Part shown: piece by piece, positions 49,762 through 63,300 of the stretch
Layout of the letters: each line of letters begins with the position of its first letter
Position numbering within the stretch: position 1 is the first letter of the stretch
Assembly (NCBI RefSeq): GCF_000002995.4
Contig: NW_025062477.1
Location: 9,334,649-9,398,648 of the forward strand
Length of the DNA stretch: 64,000 nucleotides
Direction of reading: 5' to 3'
Source of the DNA: Brugia malayi
Lineage: Eukaryota; Nematoda; Chromadorea; Rhabditida; Onchocercidae
Program-made: the position numbers and the translations under genes
Notes under the pieces: model-generated
Told to the model about the DNA's origin: nothing
The model's database searches: none
The model's input: the letters and a program-made list of their open reading frames with translations, nothing else

Positions 49762-50233
49762 AAAACCATATATTTTTTTCGAAACTAAACAACAGTGATG
49801 ATTTGAAACATAAAACAATTATGATGGAAAATTTCCCCACTAAAAAATCACAAAGGAAAGTGAGACTTACGAAATATGTTAAGATGCTTGACGTAAACGT
49901 AGCTGATATCATGCTTTTGCAACACTGGAGCTAAAAGACCTTCATCTTCTTTCTCCATCAGAAGAGGCATAAAGGAATCAATCACAGACATTTCCACGTC
50001 CCCTCGATAATTCCGTGACATTATCACCTAAATGAAGCCATTTTTTAACTTGATTGGTATATGAGAAAATGCTTCATCATAATTAGAATAAAAAGTTCAT
50101 TAGCCTATCATCCTACCACACTACTATAAAGTGCATATTCAGTGGCTCTGACAAAAGATTACATATTCAGTTGTTAGCGAAAAAAAGTTACATTTCCTTT
50201 CAAGTCCAAAATAAAGATAGCTGAACAAGACAT
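47847..50233 (-). CDS. AP1M1: AP-1 adaptor complex mu subunit
   Basis: Medium chain of the AP-1 clathrin adaptor, which sorts cargo between trans-Golgi and endosomes; C. elegans paralogues are UNC-101 and APM-1. Exons 50233..50192, 50027..49871, 49580..49492, 49408..49299, 49227..49083, 49008..48882, 48762..48548, 48420..48261, 48150..48026, 47945..47847; 422 residues, one fewer than human mu1. Longin domain from [57 protein letters not shown]; then the cargo-binding mu homology domain with [47 protein letters not shown] and the C-terminal [20 protein letters not shown]. All junctions canonical GT-AG and in phase. I cannot decide which nematode paralogue it is. Confidence 0.97.
49712..49757. 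repeat. (AT)23 microsatellite
   Basis: About 46 bases of perfect AT dinucleotide repeat inside intron 2 of the AP-1 mu gene. Likely polymorphic. Confidence 0.95.
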
Positions 50234-51916
50234 GACTGTTTTTTCCTCGATAATCGTACCGTCCCTATGTAGATATCATCAAATAGTAAATTATAACCTG
50301 AAATATCAACAGAACAGAATTATATCTCAGGTAGTACTGAAATAACTTAATGAGTTAAGACCTACATCAGCATCATTATCAACAATATTCTTCACTTAAG
50401 CTTAAAACGCCTTACCCATCTATTCTGTAACCATACTGTAACGCTTAACATCTCAATGCATCAACATAGTTAAAGGTACAATCTCAAGTCGTAAATTTTA
50501 ATTCACTACGCCTCAACTCAAATATATTCATTAATTGGAAATCTTTGCTGCCGAGAAATAAATCCGTACATGCAGTGTAGAAATTTGTGTCACGAGATTT
50601 AATTAACTCGTGAGCTTCTATAGACTTTTTTAGAGAAACAAATTGCCGAGATGACTAAATAAGCATATGAAGTAAAACTAGTACTGCCACTAGTTTTATT
50701 GTCCTATTTCTACAATATTGATTGTGTTCTGATATAGTCAGGTACCGTCTTGGGAAATTGGCAAATCAGTGCAAACTCTAGAAAATGTAGTTTTCCATGC
50801 ATTTCATTAATTTACTCTCAATGGCTTCGTCGATATGCCTAAAGTTTTGGTGACTCCCTCCTAACATGTCTTTTCTAAACTTAAGGAAGTGTTCTGGAGT
50901 TTCTCGCTTCAACCTAAAGTATCATCGATGGTTTGTCGTGTATAATCCATAATTTGATCAAGAAGTGCTTTTTTTTTTTTTTTTTTAAATATGATTGGTA
51001 CTCTGACTGGTATTTCAGAAAAGCAATTGTTAATTGGTGACTTATAAGATAACCATTTTGTGAGTTTTTTTCATTTTTCTAATGCTAAATGACGTGAAAA
51101 ACTATGATTAAGTTTTTCGTTAACTTGCTGAGAGGATGAGCTTTAATAACTACTTTCGACCTCTCTCTGTCAACATTCGGTGACCTGTCACCTCATTTCT
51201 AATATTCTCATTAGACAGTAATTCGTAAACGGTTTCTATGCTGAAGATTTGGAAAGTTGTTATCACTACTTTGTGCATAGATTTAAATTAGTTAAAGAAA
51301 TCATTCAAGTTTGCTTCTTGTCTAAACTTATTCGCTTAATTCTAGGCCCACCTGACTCCACGTCTCCCTAAACATGCATACCCCCAATATCTTAATATGC
51401 GATGCCACGACCACTCCCGAGAACAGAACACAACCAAATCCCTCTCCACAGGCACCTCAAAATACCAATCGGCCCATTAGCGAATCTTAAGCTGGCGGTA
51501 GATTAGTTGTATCAATTTTAGTAAGAGAAGTAAATTTTGTATTGTTGTGGCTAGGATGATTTCTGGTATGTCTCCGTTTAGCCTCCACATACGTCAGATT
51601 ATCAACTTGTTATCTTTCTCAGTATAACATGACGTATTCACGGCGTCTATTTACATATAGTAATAGTAGTAGTCATGTATATTATAGTCGGACAAAAATA
51701 AGTTTGCCATTATATCAAAAATAAATGCTTTTATTGTGCTTATAGCGCACATTTAAAAACATCAATAGTAATAGTATTAATTATTTTGTTCTTTTTCTTG
51801 GTAAACACCGTGTGGTTATGCAGTAAAAAAAAAAGCGGTCATTTCATATCTATTTATGTTATCATTTCAGGTATCTGAAGCAAGAACATACGCAAATTAT
51901 ATATTGTAATCGGATA
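50234..51916. other. Spacer between AP-1 mu and EIF2B2
   Basis: 1.7 kb between divergent genes. It has a T run at about 50969-50987 and an inverted AAAACTAGT/ACTAGTTTT pair near 50680. No coding sequence recognised. Confidence 0.5.
51861..51870 (+). promoter_or_regulatory. Candidate spliced-leader acceptor of EIF2B2
   Basis: ATCATTTCAG, a strong nematode acceptor, 46 bases upstream of the chosen EIF2B2 ATG and with no upstream exon seen. Confidence 0.4.
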
Positions 51917-53874
51917 ATGAATGTAATGAAGAAGAAGAATACCGAGAATTATGAAGTAAAAAAAGAAGTGAATCAAGACTGCGCACGGCGTCTATTTATA
52001 CATCGAATGAGAAATGGGTATGTTTCTTCTCAAATTGAAGACGTTAAATAAGGTTTCGCTTGGAAAAGTAACACTTTTTCATTTGAGGTGGGAAAAAGAA
52101 TTTGTGCTCATTTTTTAAATTTAAAGTAAAATTCAGGTTTCTCAAGATGAGTATTTTTAGCATGCAGCAGGTATCATCTCACAGAATCGCAGTTGATACC
52201 TTGGTTTATGTTCGAAAAATCATAGGTTTTGGAAAGTACAACAGTGCTCAGTTAGTCCTGTGTCATTTCAAACCATTTTAATAGTGGGCTATTGTAATGT
52301 CATTTCCAGAGGGGTGAAGAGAATATAAGCTTGGCTGGCTTTGGGATTATTTTCTGGTGCATTCTTGACATGCAAATTATGTATTGAAATTATCCCATTA
52401 GTTAATTATTGTAATAAATCCTTTTTTGGAAAGTCTTTTCAGAGAACTCATTGAGTTGCTGGAAACTGAAAGAAAGCATTTGTTGGAGGCATTGCCTTAT
52501 CAGTTTGTTGTTTCAAATATTGTATTATGTGTGATCAAAATTATCTGTGAAGAAAACGGTGAAACTACCGCTGCATTTGGAGATCTAGTACCGCATGATT
52601 CCTTAGATGTCCGGTTATTTTTTAATTTAAAGAATACAACTTGTTTGTAATAATAAAACGAAATTTCTAATTTCTTCACATTCCAAAACTTATAATGTCA
52701 CATTGTAGGAGCTCTGGAAAACTCCAGGCAGTAGAAAAGTTATGGATCCACGGAAATTTCGAAAACTAGCTCTTGTTGCTATTAATGAATTTGCAGCTGA
52801 AATCGACACTTGTGTTGATGATATATGTGCCCAGGTAAAAATTTTCATCCAGGATAATCCACGAGGAAATATTAAATATGTTCGAAGATTATTTTGGTTT
52901 CGAAGAAACAGCGTGTGTAGTTTGCTGGATTCTAGCATTATTCGTTAATTTTATAATACACAGTCTTTATTTATAAGTGTCATTGACAAAGATGCTTAAG
53001 TATCGAAATTAAAGAAGAAATTCATCGAGCACAATATTACTGAAATAATTTTGAACGCTGAATAATGCCATTCGTATACCATTTTCATGATTTTTTTCTG
53101 TGGACTTGTGAAATTGCTACTTTCATCCGTTGTTCTTATAGTCATAAATGAAAAACAAAAATTGTTTGCTTTTACAGGCAAGTGATTACATCTGTACATC
53201 TGATGTTATCATAACACACTCACTGTCGTTGTCATCTACACTGAGAGCATTTTTCAAGTCAGCTCGTAAAAGTCAGAAAAATTTTCGATTACTAGTAGTA
53301 GATGAAGAAATTGATTATGGTGATTGTTTGTCGTCAGTGGATGTTTTAACTGCTATGCAGCGCGCTACTCGAGTCTTTATCTCTGCTGTCGCTGTATTTC
53401 CGGATGGATCTTGCTTGGCACCGGCAGGCACTGTTTTTTTTTTTCGGGTACTATAAAATTTTATTAGTTGAGGCAGGGTGTAAAATTCATTGACGAGAAA
53501 AATAAGTTTTCAAAGTAACACCTTTAGTCACTGTAATATTTTAATGCAGAAGTGTTTCAGGATGCTTAATGATATGTTTAGCAGCTAGACGGCATGCAGT
53601 ACCAGTTTCAGTTTGTACTTCTTTCTACAAATTTACTCCATTTTTTGTAGCGGATATTGATCGTATACACTCTTTCGGTTCTGCCACTGCTGTGGTACCT
53701 TTCTCAGAGATGGAAGAAATGGAAAATGCCCAAATTGTGAATCCCATCTTCGATCTGATATCTGCAGAGCTTATATTGCAGTATATATCACATACATCCA
53801 CCCTCACTCCCTCCCATGTTTACCGTTTTATTGGGGATTATTACTGTCGTGATCGCACTGAAATGTCTTTGTAG
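51917..53874 (+). CDS. EIF2B2: Translation initiation factor eIF2B subunit beta
   Basis: Regulatory subunit of the guanine exchange factor that recycles eIF2. Exons 51917-52017, 52137-52259, 52443-52608, 52709-52834, 53178-53427, 53561-53874; 359 residues, close to the family length. Matches the beta subunit along its length: SHRIAVDTLVYVRKII, LETERKHLLEALP, DVIITHSLSLSSTLRAFF, AMQRATRVFISAVAVFPDG, MICLAARRHAVPV, YKFTPFF, and the C-terminal VNPIFDLISAELILQYIS. The alpha and delta subunits have the same fold, but the PIFD...ELI ending and N-terminal helices favour beta. The join of exons 5 and 6 works only with a GC donor (GCAG|GCACTG). The start was chosen as the first ATG after the acceptor at 51870. 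CABIN1 begins 514 bases downstream. Confidence 0.9.
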
Positions 53875-54353
53875 ATATAATTTGTATGATAATAATTTGT
53901 TTGCTACATTGTTATTATTAAAGTAATTTTTATATTATTTTGTCTATAGATACATTTAATGCATGTGATGATTGAGGCTGTTTTACAGCAAAGTTCCAAT
54001 CATCATAAATTAGGATTCTAGTACATAATCGTGATACTAGATTGGCTGGTATTGAACTCACTTCATCTGAACTTGTCCTTTCAAAGCTCTATTATTCTGT
54101 TCAAACGGGTTTGTTAAAGATATTAGAGATATGCTAAAATAACAAATATCAAATAACACATGGTTTTTACGATTAAGTGATATACTAATGTCCCATATTT
54201 TTCTACTTTTTTTTTGTTGCTGATCTATTTGTTTGATCAAGATCCACTTCATCTTGAAGTCAAGGGGCTCAGCATGTCAGATGGCTGTTTTGATGTTACA
54301 AAGAACTTTTTGGTAGTGGAGTCTAATACAATCAAATAAATGCGTCTAGGATT

Positions 54354-54363
54354 TGCATTTTAG
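54354..54363 (+). promoter_or_regulatory. Candidate spliced-leader acceptor of CABIN1
   Basis: TGCATTTTAG ends 25 bases before the CABIN1 ATG (54389). With the 514-base gap from EIF2B2 it suggests trans-splicing of a downstream operon cistron; inference only. Confidence 0.35.
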
Positions 54364-54388
54364 ATACGAATTTTCGGTTCACAAATTA

Positions 54389-57300
54389 ATGGCGGAACCG
54401 GGTGACTCGGTGCGGATAGATGACGTGGAAAACAGTAGCGATGATGAAGAAGAGGATGAAGAGGAAACCAGTACAGAAATCGATGAAAGTTCAGCTGAAG
54501 AGAGTAGCAGTGAAGATGATGATGAGGCGAAAAGTAGTGATGATGATGGAGATGATAACACCAATGTTTGGGATTCTATGGATGATGGAGCACAAACTGA
54601 AGAAGCAGTTGTGAGTTTGGATGGTGATAGGATATTAAGTAATATAGGTAGTTACGAACATATAATAAATTAATTACAGGAAGCTTCACTACAGGCGGAT
54701 TACACAAAAGCTCTCAACTTTATCATAGATGGTCGTAAGCAGAAAGCGCTTATAATAATGGAAAGACTTCTTCAACATCCAATCCTTCAAAAGTTTGAAG
54801 TCAGTACATTAATTTATCATTTCATTTTTCTTTTCGCGAAGGTGTAGAAGAGCTTTTGTACCTTCATTTTTATTTGATTCCAATTAGTTAAATTCTTTCT
54901 GTATAATTACTAAGTGTTTTAATGAAGATTGTTTATGATATCACATGATAGTATGAATTCTCTATACTGTTACTATTAGTTGTACAAACTGCTTCATTAC
55001 TAAGTCAATTTATTATTTTTATGGCATTTCAACCATTATATTTACTCTTTTTTTCTGTATAGGTTAATATCAATTTTTTCAACTGGGATGAAGCTAGAAA
55101 AGAAGCTTGTGCGAATCATTCTCGTGTGTCAGCTATGGCTCGACTGTTTTCATCCTTGCACTTCAATATCGGTCGACTTCTAGACGACCCAATAGACCAC
55201 TTGTTGAGTGTACGTTTTATCAATATATCTTAAATGGTTCATATCTTCATTATCAACTTTTACCAGTATTCCTCTGCTAAATGAAAACCATGTTAACAAT
55301 TATTTTTTTTATTTTTGCTGAAGTTAATTTACTGTTGCTTGTAGATGTAATTTTTTACTTTGTATACAGAACAGTCCGAGTTCCTATTATAGTCCTGTTT
55401 TTATCTTTTCGTGTTGTAGGCATTAACCGTATATCCAAATGACGAATATTTATGGAAATATATAGGAGAAGAATCCCTGAAAATACGAGATTGGTCTATG
55501 GCATTGTACGCATTCGGAAACTGTTCATCTGCTTGGAGTGTTATTCGTGGGACTCTTATCGCTTTATATAACGCCAACCTGTTTGAAGGTATTTTAATCT
55601 GCTGTTAATTGTTGCCAAGATTCGAAAAGTATCTGCTAAGTCCTTTTTCTAGAACACATATCTCAATGATTACTTATTGGTTTTATATCTTAATATGTAA
55701 TTACTTCATGCTTCGAAAAATTCGAATCTAAAGAAGTTGAAACACTTAAAATATTTTGCAAAAAAAAAAAGTGAAGCAAATTAAATTCTTTAAATATTCC
55801 AATATGGAAGCTAGAGATCTATATGATGACGAAATGCCAACTGGTCTTATCCAATCATTTTATGAAGCATATTTTGTATGCTGAAGTTACACTTTGTTTA
55901 GGGCCAAATTGGTTTGACAAAAAATATAATTTGCCTTTTATCAAACTTTTAGAGATTTCAGATTGTCTCCTGAAAATAAAATCTGTATTAGAGTACGACA
56001 AAACATATTTTATGGGACGGGTTTTGAAACAAATCATTCGAGAAACGAATTCTTATTGGGAAATGAAATGTCGTCAAGTGTTCAACGAAGATCCGGTTCT
56101 TGTGCAGGATGAAGATGCTGTGAAAATAACAGAAAAGGAAAAAGAATTGGTTTGGTCACTGTTTTTCTCAGCCTATTTGATTTCTATATTGTTAATATTA
56201 CAAATTCGTTTTTTATTTCATTCAGGTCACGTACTTTGCGTTTTTCGCATTTTTATTGATTTCTGTTTTTATTTTCTGTCGAAACAGTTTAGAATAGTAT
56301 TTATTTTGATTCGCGTTGAAATAAATTAAAGTAGCTAGATTTTTACTTTCAAAATGTATAGTACTCTTTAATAAGTAATGGCACAAATGAAAGAAGTTTG
56401 AGAACTTTAGGAGCTGACTGAAATACTTAGGATATCCTAGAAATAGTAGGACTGATATTTTTGAAAGCGTCGAAGTTTATCAATAATTTAAGGTTATTAT
56501 TTTGAGATCATTTGCAGATTCTAAATGAAATGAAAAATACTGGGAAGTTTATTGCTGGAGTTGAACCTGCATTCAAACCAGTAGTGGTTGATGTGGGCAC
56601 TTGTTCAAAGTATGTTGTTATTTCTGCTGATTTTTTAAAAGTTTTTTTAACATGATTTTTTTAAATTATTTTATCTTTCTTGAAATGTTGTGTTTTATCT
56701 TTCAGCTTAGCAGAAATAGGAATTTATTTATGTGATATATATGACCGCATCGAATGTTTTTCCAGCGTAAGTCGCTCATCGCTTTTATTTGTACACATTT
56801 CATACTGAAAATTTTAGCAGTTGTACCTTCGTACTGGTGATGCAACTATCTCTGCAGTAATAGACTGATGGTAGATAATTTTGTTCATAAGCATATTTTC
56901 AATAATATTTTGCTAGGAATTGTTACTTAACTTGAACAGTATCTTCAGAAAACGCCAAATTTCGTGTCAAAATTTGATTCTAGGAACTAGAATGCTATCA
57001 AAGTGTTAAACATAGTAGAACATTGTAGCAACATATTTCTGCAGTTCTCAAAACAGTCTATTGTGCTATGTGGTACGAACGTGTTGGATGAATTTGATGA
57101 AGTTGCTCATGATGCATCTGCTGACCTTATAGACTGTGTTAACGTCGTTCAGGATTTAATTGATAGGATTGTATCCGTAGAAGCTATTCGGCCTGCTTCA
57201 AGCATTGTAAGTTCTATTGATATCTTTTTTTTTTTTTTTTTTTTTTTTTGCGCAACTCAAATAAATTAAACTATAATTACTGAGAATGAAAACTTTACAT

Positions 57301-60300
57301 GCCCATCTTCGAAAAAAACTCTTATTCTAATTACTGTTTTATTAAAGAGATATAAGTTCGTATTGAGGCTTATGAGTAACTATTGTAGCCACACTGATGC
57401 ACACTTCTGTCATAAATAGACATGTTATGCTAGATGGTATAATGTTGTTGATGTTAAATAATGGTTGTGTTCACTGTTTCATGTACCTCTTAGAAAGCGA
57501 AAACGATCAGATTCCGGTTTGGACTGGAGGCGACGTTCCGTTCGTTTTCGCGCAGAATTTAACATTGAGGAATCTGGCTCAGAAAATGACAAGATTTTGA
57601 TTGCTTCAGTACATTTATAATTCTATTTGCTTAACATGATAATTCACCTTGAACTTATTCGCCTTAGCATAATTCATCTTAAACTTACTTCTTTTAGTCT
57701 TTTTCCTTAATTAGCTGATCGGGTATGTTATTCCAGCTACTAAATTATTCATGTGCACATGAATCATCGATTGTTCCCCTTTTATCAATGAAGCCATCCT
57801 CACTGACAGGCTTATCTGCAAAAAGAGCTCCTTTACATGTACTAATGGATGATAGAGCATCGTTACGTAGATGCGTGATATATCTTGCAAGAAGGTTTAT
57901 GGACGGAAATGGACGAATTTTTGAGATTTTGGAGCAGTTACTTCTTTGGTTCTCGAAGAACTGCTTTTGCATTATTATCACGGACTACTTACGAGAGGTA
58001 CTTATATCATTTTTACCTGATTGGGTATGTTATTCCACCTACTAAATTAGCTGAAAATTGTGCCTGAATTGAAGTATGGAAAACGTTGGAAAATTTCATG
58101 ACTATTATTAAACTAACGGTTATAAATTAATATAACACAGTACGATTATGTTAATATAACACCACGATTACAGTTTACAGTTTTACTTCGGATGCTGGAA
58201 ATGTCTCGCAGTTGTCAGTTGATATACTGGTCAACTGATGATGATATCTTGCGGATTTCAGTTTTTTCAAATGTAGTGCCCTACTATGTCTCGCTATAGT
58301 TTAATAATTGTTATCTAAGGAATAATAATTGTTATCGCGACGAATTACATCGGTCAAACTTTGTAGGAGAATTAATAATATTTTGACAGTAGTTTGTCCA
58401 CGATAACTAATTTTGTCTTAATTGATTGTTATTATTCCTATCTCTTTATTGTACATCAAAACTTTTTTGAAAAGACTTTCTGTTCTGTTGAAAAAGAATT
58501 GCTTTATTTTTGCTTAGGTAATTATTGGTTGTTATGGTCGATGGATTACTAATTTTGGGAATACTTCGATGATTTGTGGCGATGAATTCCTTTCTATCCA
58601 TACCATGTTAGCTGAACTAGGCTTCGAAAAAGCTGTATTTGTTTGTTACTCTTCACTTCCTTCGTCTTTGGAACAAGATTTACGCATTCGAATACTTTGG
58701 TCAATTGCATTGAATAGTGCAAACACTTTCCCTTTTCAGGTATAAGGCATTTTTATTGCTCTTTTATTTAAATTATATCTAAAAAGCTAAGAAATTGGCT
58801 AGTATTACTCAAAGTCTTTTTTCTTCTGCTAAAAGCCGTTGTACTTTCTTGATATTTAACCTTTTTTAGATTTGTAAAAATCATCTGTGGATGTTATTAG
58901 CTGCATTAAAATCTGGGTGCAATTCTGAAGTCAAATACCAGTCGCTGATTAGTGGCCATGAATTAATCAACTTAGAAACAGTTCAGGATCTCATTACCCA
59001 GATGGAGCGTCAAGAAAAGCTTGAAGCTATTCAGCGATTGTTCGATGGTCGTCACTTTGATAGGGTATTTTAGCAAACATTCGTGGGAGAAAATACAGTG
59101 TAATCTAGAAAAAGAACGGTCTAATAAGGACTATTTTATGCAAAAAAGTTGTTATAATTTTTTATGTTCTGTGAACCCAAAAGTACAGGTTTTCCCATTT
59201 CTCTTTGTACTTTTTACTTTAAGTGATCCTGGTATTACCTAGGAATTATCTCTGAAATCAGTTGTTTAGGTGGTTGACATTATCATCGACAACTTCAGTT
59301 GGAAAGATGTTGATCGTAGTGTTCTTCTTTCTACAGCGATGATCCTTATTGATTCATATCTTGAATTAAACAACATGGATGGTGCATCTGAATGGATTAG
59401 CAGGTATGTTTCTTTGAGACGTATGAGAGATTTAAAAAATAAGATCTCACTGTAAATTATTTTTAAATTTCAGATTGCTGGATTTTACTGGAGGACTTGC
59501 TGGAACTGAGGAAGTGATTGCAAGGTTGAAACAACTTGCTATAGAACGTATTTGCTTAGAAAATACTTCTAATCTAGTCCATTGCATTGTTCATCTTCTT
59601 GTTCTCAGCGGATATGAATCTGTATGTATTACTTTAAATATTCATAAATTCATATGAGAAGAGAAGTAAATTTAAGTATTATTGAATTAGGTACTAATCC
59701 TTTTCAGGACACTACTCTTTGGCTTTTACTTTATCGTTGTGCTTACCATTTGGAGGGAGAGCACACAGTGGAAACATTATCCGCACTATATGACGGTGGT
59801 TGTCAAATGCTTACATCTGCTTTGAATATCCTAGTCACTGCTCATGAAGTGATAGCTAAGCACAACAAATGCTTCGTCGATGACGTATTCTTTTTTCTAA
59901 ATTCCTGTTCAGTTAGATTTTAAAAGTGGATGAGGTGCACCTCGTTGGTAGCCTCCTTGAAAAATTCCCTTCTCATTTTTCTTCCTGTGTGGTAGACTTT
60001 ACTTTATCTGCTAACTACTTTACATGGATCATTAGTATAGTCATAATTAGATGTTGGCTTCTAATCATTAAACCTTAGTCCTGCAATATTCTAAATGAAG
60101 TTCTAGAAATAGTCCAAGCTTTGTTTTTTTCTTTAAGCTTTTTATATTTCGTAGTGTTTATATAATTTAAATGTAATTGAAAGCGAAGTGATGGCGGACT
60201 AAAGACTTTTCATGTTACATTTTCAGCATAGTTTTCCATTGTTTATTTTAAATGAATTTTCGAAAATTCGGGCTCATCCTGCCGTCATTGAAGTTCTTTC

Positions 60301-63300
60301 AACACGAGAATGCATCGAACAAAGTCGTGCTTTCATAGATGAAGTTCATCAATGTCTATTTTGTCTATACGCGTAAGTTACAATGCTCAGCAGTGGAGAT
60401 TTATTTGAAATTAAATTCATTCCAAAAATTTTGAATATATCTCAGATTTCCATGTCTAGGTGCCCATCAAGACGTAAAAGACAGCTGGAAGAACATGGAG
60501 GCACACACAATCATGAGCCAAATTTGAAGGATATTGAAAACGTTTTATCGCTGCTCTTGCCTGACAAAATACCTCCATATGATGGCACTTGTTCTTTTGA
60601 TCTGATTGAATTCGTGCAAAAGAAAGCATCTTCGTTTTTGGAGCCTACAGAGAATGAAAAAGAAAAGGTAATGAACAAGTCTAAAAACTTGGGAAGTATG
60701 AATAAGATCATGCTATATACTTTTTCTGTTGGTATTTACAATGGAAATACAGGTAGATAGAAATAGAATAATGATGGTGGATTATTTTGAAAGAAGGTTG
60801 AAACTGACAAGTTCATTGCAAATTAAAATAACGTAAAATCTTTATAAGCTATGCTTTCTTATCAGCTTGTTTACGGATTGTCATGAAAATTTCCCACACC
60901 ATGCATTAGTAGATCTTCTACTTCCAAATCACTAGTTCATTTTGCAGCTGTTCGCATTTGATCGTTTCATTGCGCAAGCAGAGGTTCACGCGGATTGGCC
61001 TCGAATTGCAGAAAGTTCTCAGCTTCGATCAGGAGTTTTTTATCAGCTAGCACTACATTCCTATCGCAATCACAAAGTAGATGATGCTGTCTACTATGCC
61101 AAATTGTTTCTTCTTTATGCTTCTGCTACACTACCTAACGAAGTGTTTTTTTGGGATTGGACCGTTCTAGCTTTCGCTGCTACTTCAGTTTTCTTTGCGG
61201 GAAGTTCTTCTTTATTAATGAACAAAAAGATTACAGTCTGTAAAATTCAACTTTGTGATATGGAAAATTCAATCTTAATTTTAATGAGTTTCGCGTAGTT
61301 TGTTTCCTGTTTTTATTTGGTACTTGAATAAACGCTTTACATCTGTTATGAGAAAACAACTGTCCACTTTATTTCCTTTCTGAACAATAAACTTAATTTT
61401 TAATTAATTGGTTTCTTATTTGTTCCTTAATCTAATTGTTTATAGGTGGATGAAGATGAAATGTCCTCGCACTTCGATTGTAGTGTTTTTTCTTTTCGAA
61501 TGGCTCTTTTTTTTGATCCGTTTGATCGATATGTTATATTTAATTTTGGTAGCGCTTTATATCAAATCAATTCTCGGATTCGTCGATACAGAGACAAGGT
61601 TTATCGAACTTATTATTGTAGTACTATGTCTCAACTATTCTAATAAAGTAGAAAGATTGCGGTTTTATGCATTTGATAAATCTAGCTTTCTTTGGATGAT
61701 ATTCGACATCGATGGGCAAACCGCCGAATCAAAGGCCTCCTCGAAGAAAGTCGACGTCAATTTGAGACCTGTCTATCACGTTTGCCGGATGGTGATGTAG
61801 ACAAATGGCGATGTCACTACTTCCTAGCGAAAATTGCAGAAAAATGCGGAGGCGCTCTTGAAGATGTGATTTCTTTGAATTGAAACTAAATTTTTTCGAG
61901 TCCAAATCAATTCAGTTCGTTTTTAAAAAAAATTTTTTTAAGTGAATTTGCTTTTTGATTTAACATTTAAAAAGTGAATAAGTTTTAAGCTAATTTAGGT
62001 ATTCCATCATTATCATGAATCAGCTCTTCAATTACAAACTGCAGGAGTTCAGTATCCGAGTAGAATCAATACCAAAAGGCAGGAGCATGTGGAAGCAATC
62101 GAGGTAAGTGATTTATTTTTTTTTTTTTTGGTGGGGAAAAAGAGTGGAAAAGATAGCTTACATCTTCGTATATTTCTTAGAACTGCAGAAAAATTTAATA
62201 GTTATTCATGAAGTGCAATACTATTATAGATCCATTATCGTGCTTATGCCTCTTTGCTGAAGTATTTACTAGAAAGGGAAACAGACTGGGATCGAGAGGA
62301 CCTGATATTGATGCACTCATTTGCTTTGTGCTTTCGGTTAGCTGTTAGCAAATTTCTGTCTCAAAAATTTCTAGATTTGAAGAAGTTTGGAAAAGTGAAT
62401 ACTTCCGATTCAAAAAAACGAAGTCATCTACAAACTTAAGGGAATTTTGAGCCATCATTATTTGTGATTATCATTTATTTAAAATTTAAACGACTTCCAA
62501 AAAACAATTTGTGCGTTTAGTGTATAAAATAAAGTTTCAGAAATCATGGTGTTTGTAAACAAAAGGATAATGACGAATTCTCACAGTGCCCACGAGTAAA
62601 AGCAGTTGTTAGCAATCTTATGTATAGATGCACGGAGCCAACTGATACTGTGCAACGAGTGCTCAAGGATTTAAGAGAACGGACTGCCCTTAAATTAGAG
62701 ATTCTGCAACTCTGTGAAGAAGCTTTCAACATTTGCATTCGTAGGTCTGCAACAATATTAATTTAATTTTATTTTTTATGTTTAAGGAGCTCCACTAATC
62801 GCATCTGTTCATATACTAATTAAAAAAAAAAGTTTCGAATTCCTACAGTATCTCTAGTTTTTTTAAGAGTGTAGGTTTCATTTCTTTTTGATAAAATGTT
62901 AGACAGTGATTATGTTGTTTCAGATTTCCACACTTTAAATCATACTATCGACTGTCGCAACTAGCTCTATACAAAGGAGATATCCTGGAAGCTTCAAATT
63001 ATTTATTTGGTCGTTTCTTGGTCAAGAAAAGGGCAAACTTTAATCCAGATAACCTATTCGAGGTCATCTCTAGAATTCATTCTCAAATTAAAGGATTCAT
63101 AAAAAAGTCCCATCATAATGGTTTGCAGAATGTGATAACGATTTTCTGTAAAGATATTGACCGGGGAGATGCACTTCAGTACCATCTTGCTCGTATCAGC
63201 GCTTTAGCAATATATCTCTGTGCTTTATTAGATGATTTCGAGGCTCTTGCAACCTTGATTCATACATTCTGCACATTGGATTTTTGTAATAATACGTAAG

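Noticed and set aside
54379..54564. Ser-rich minus-strand open frame
   Set aside because: Mirror image of the acidic CABIN1 N-terminus; low-complexity antisense shadow.
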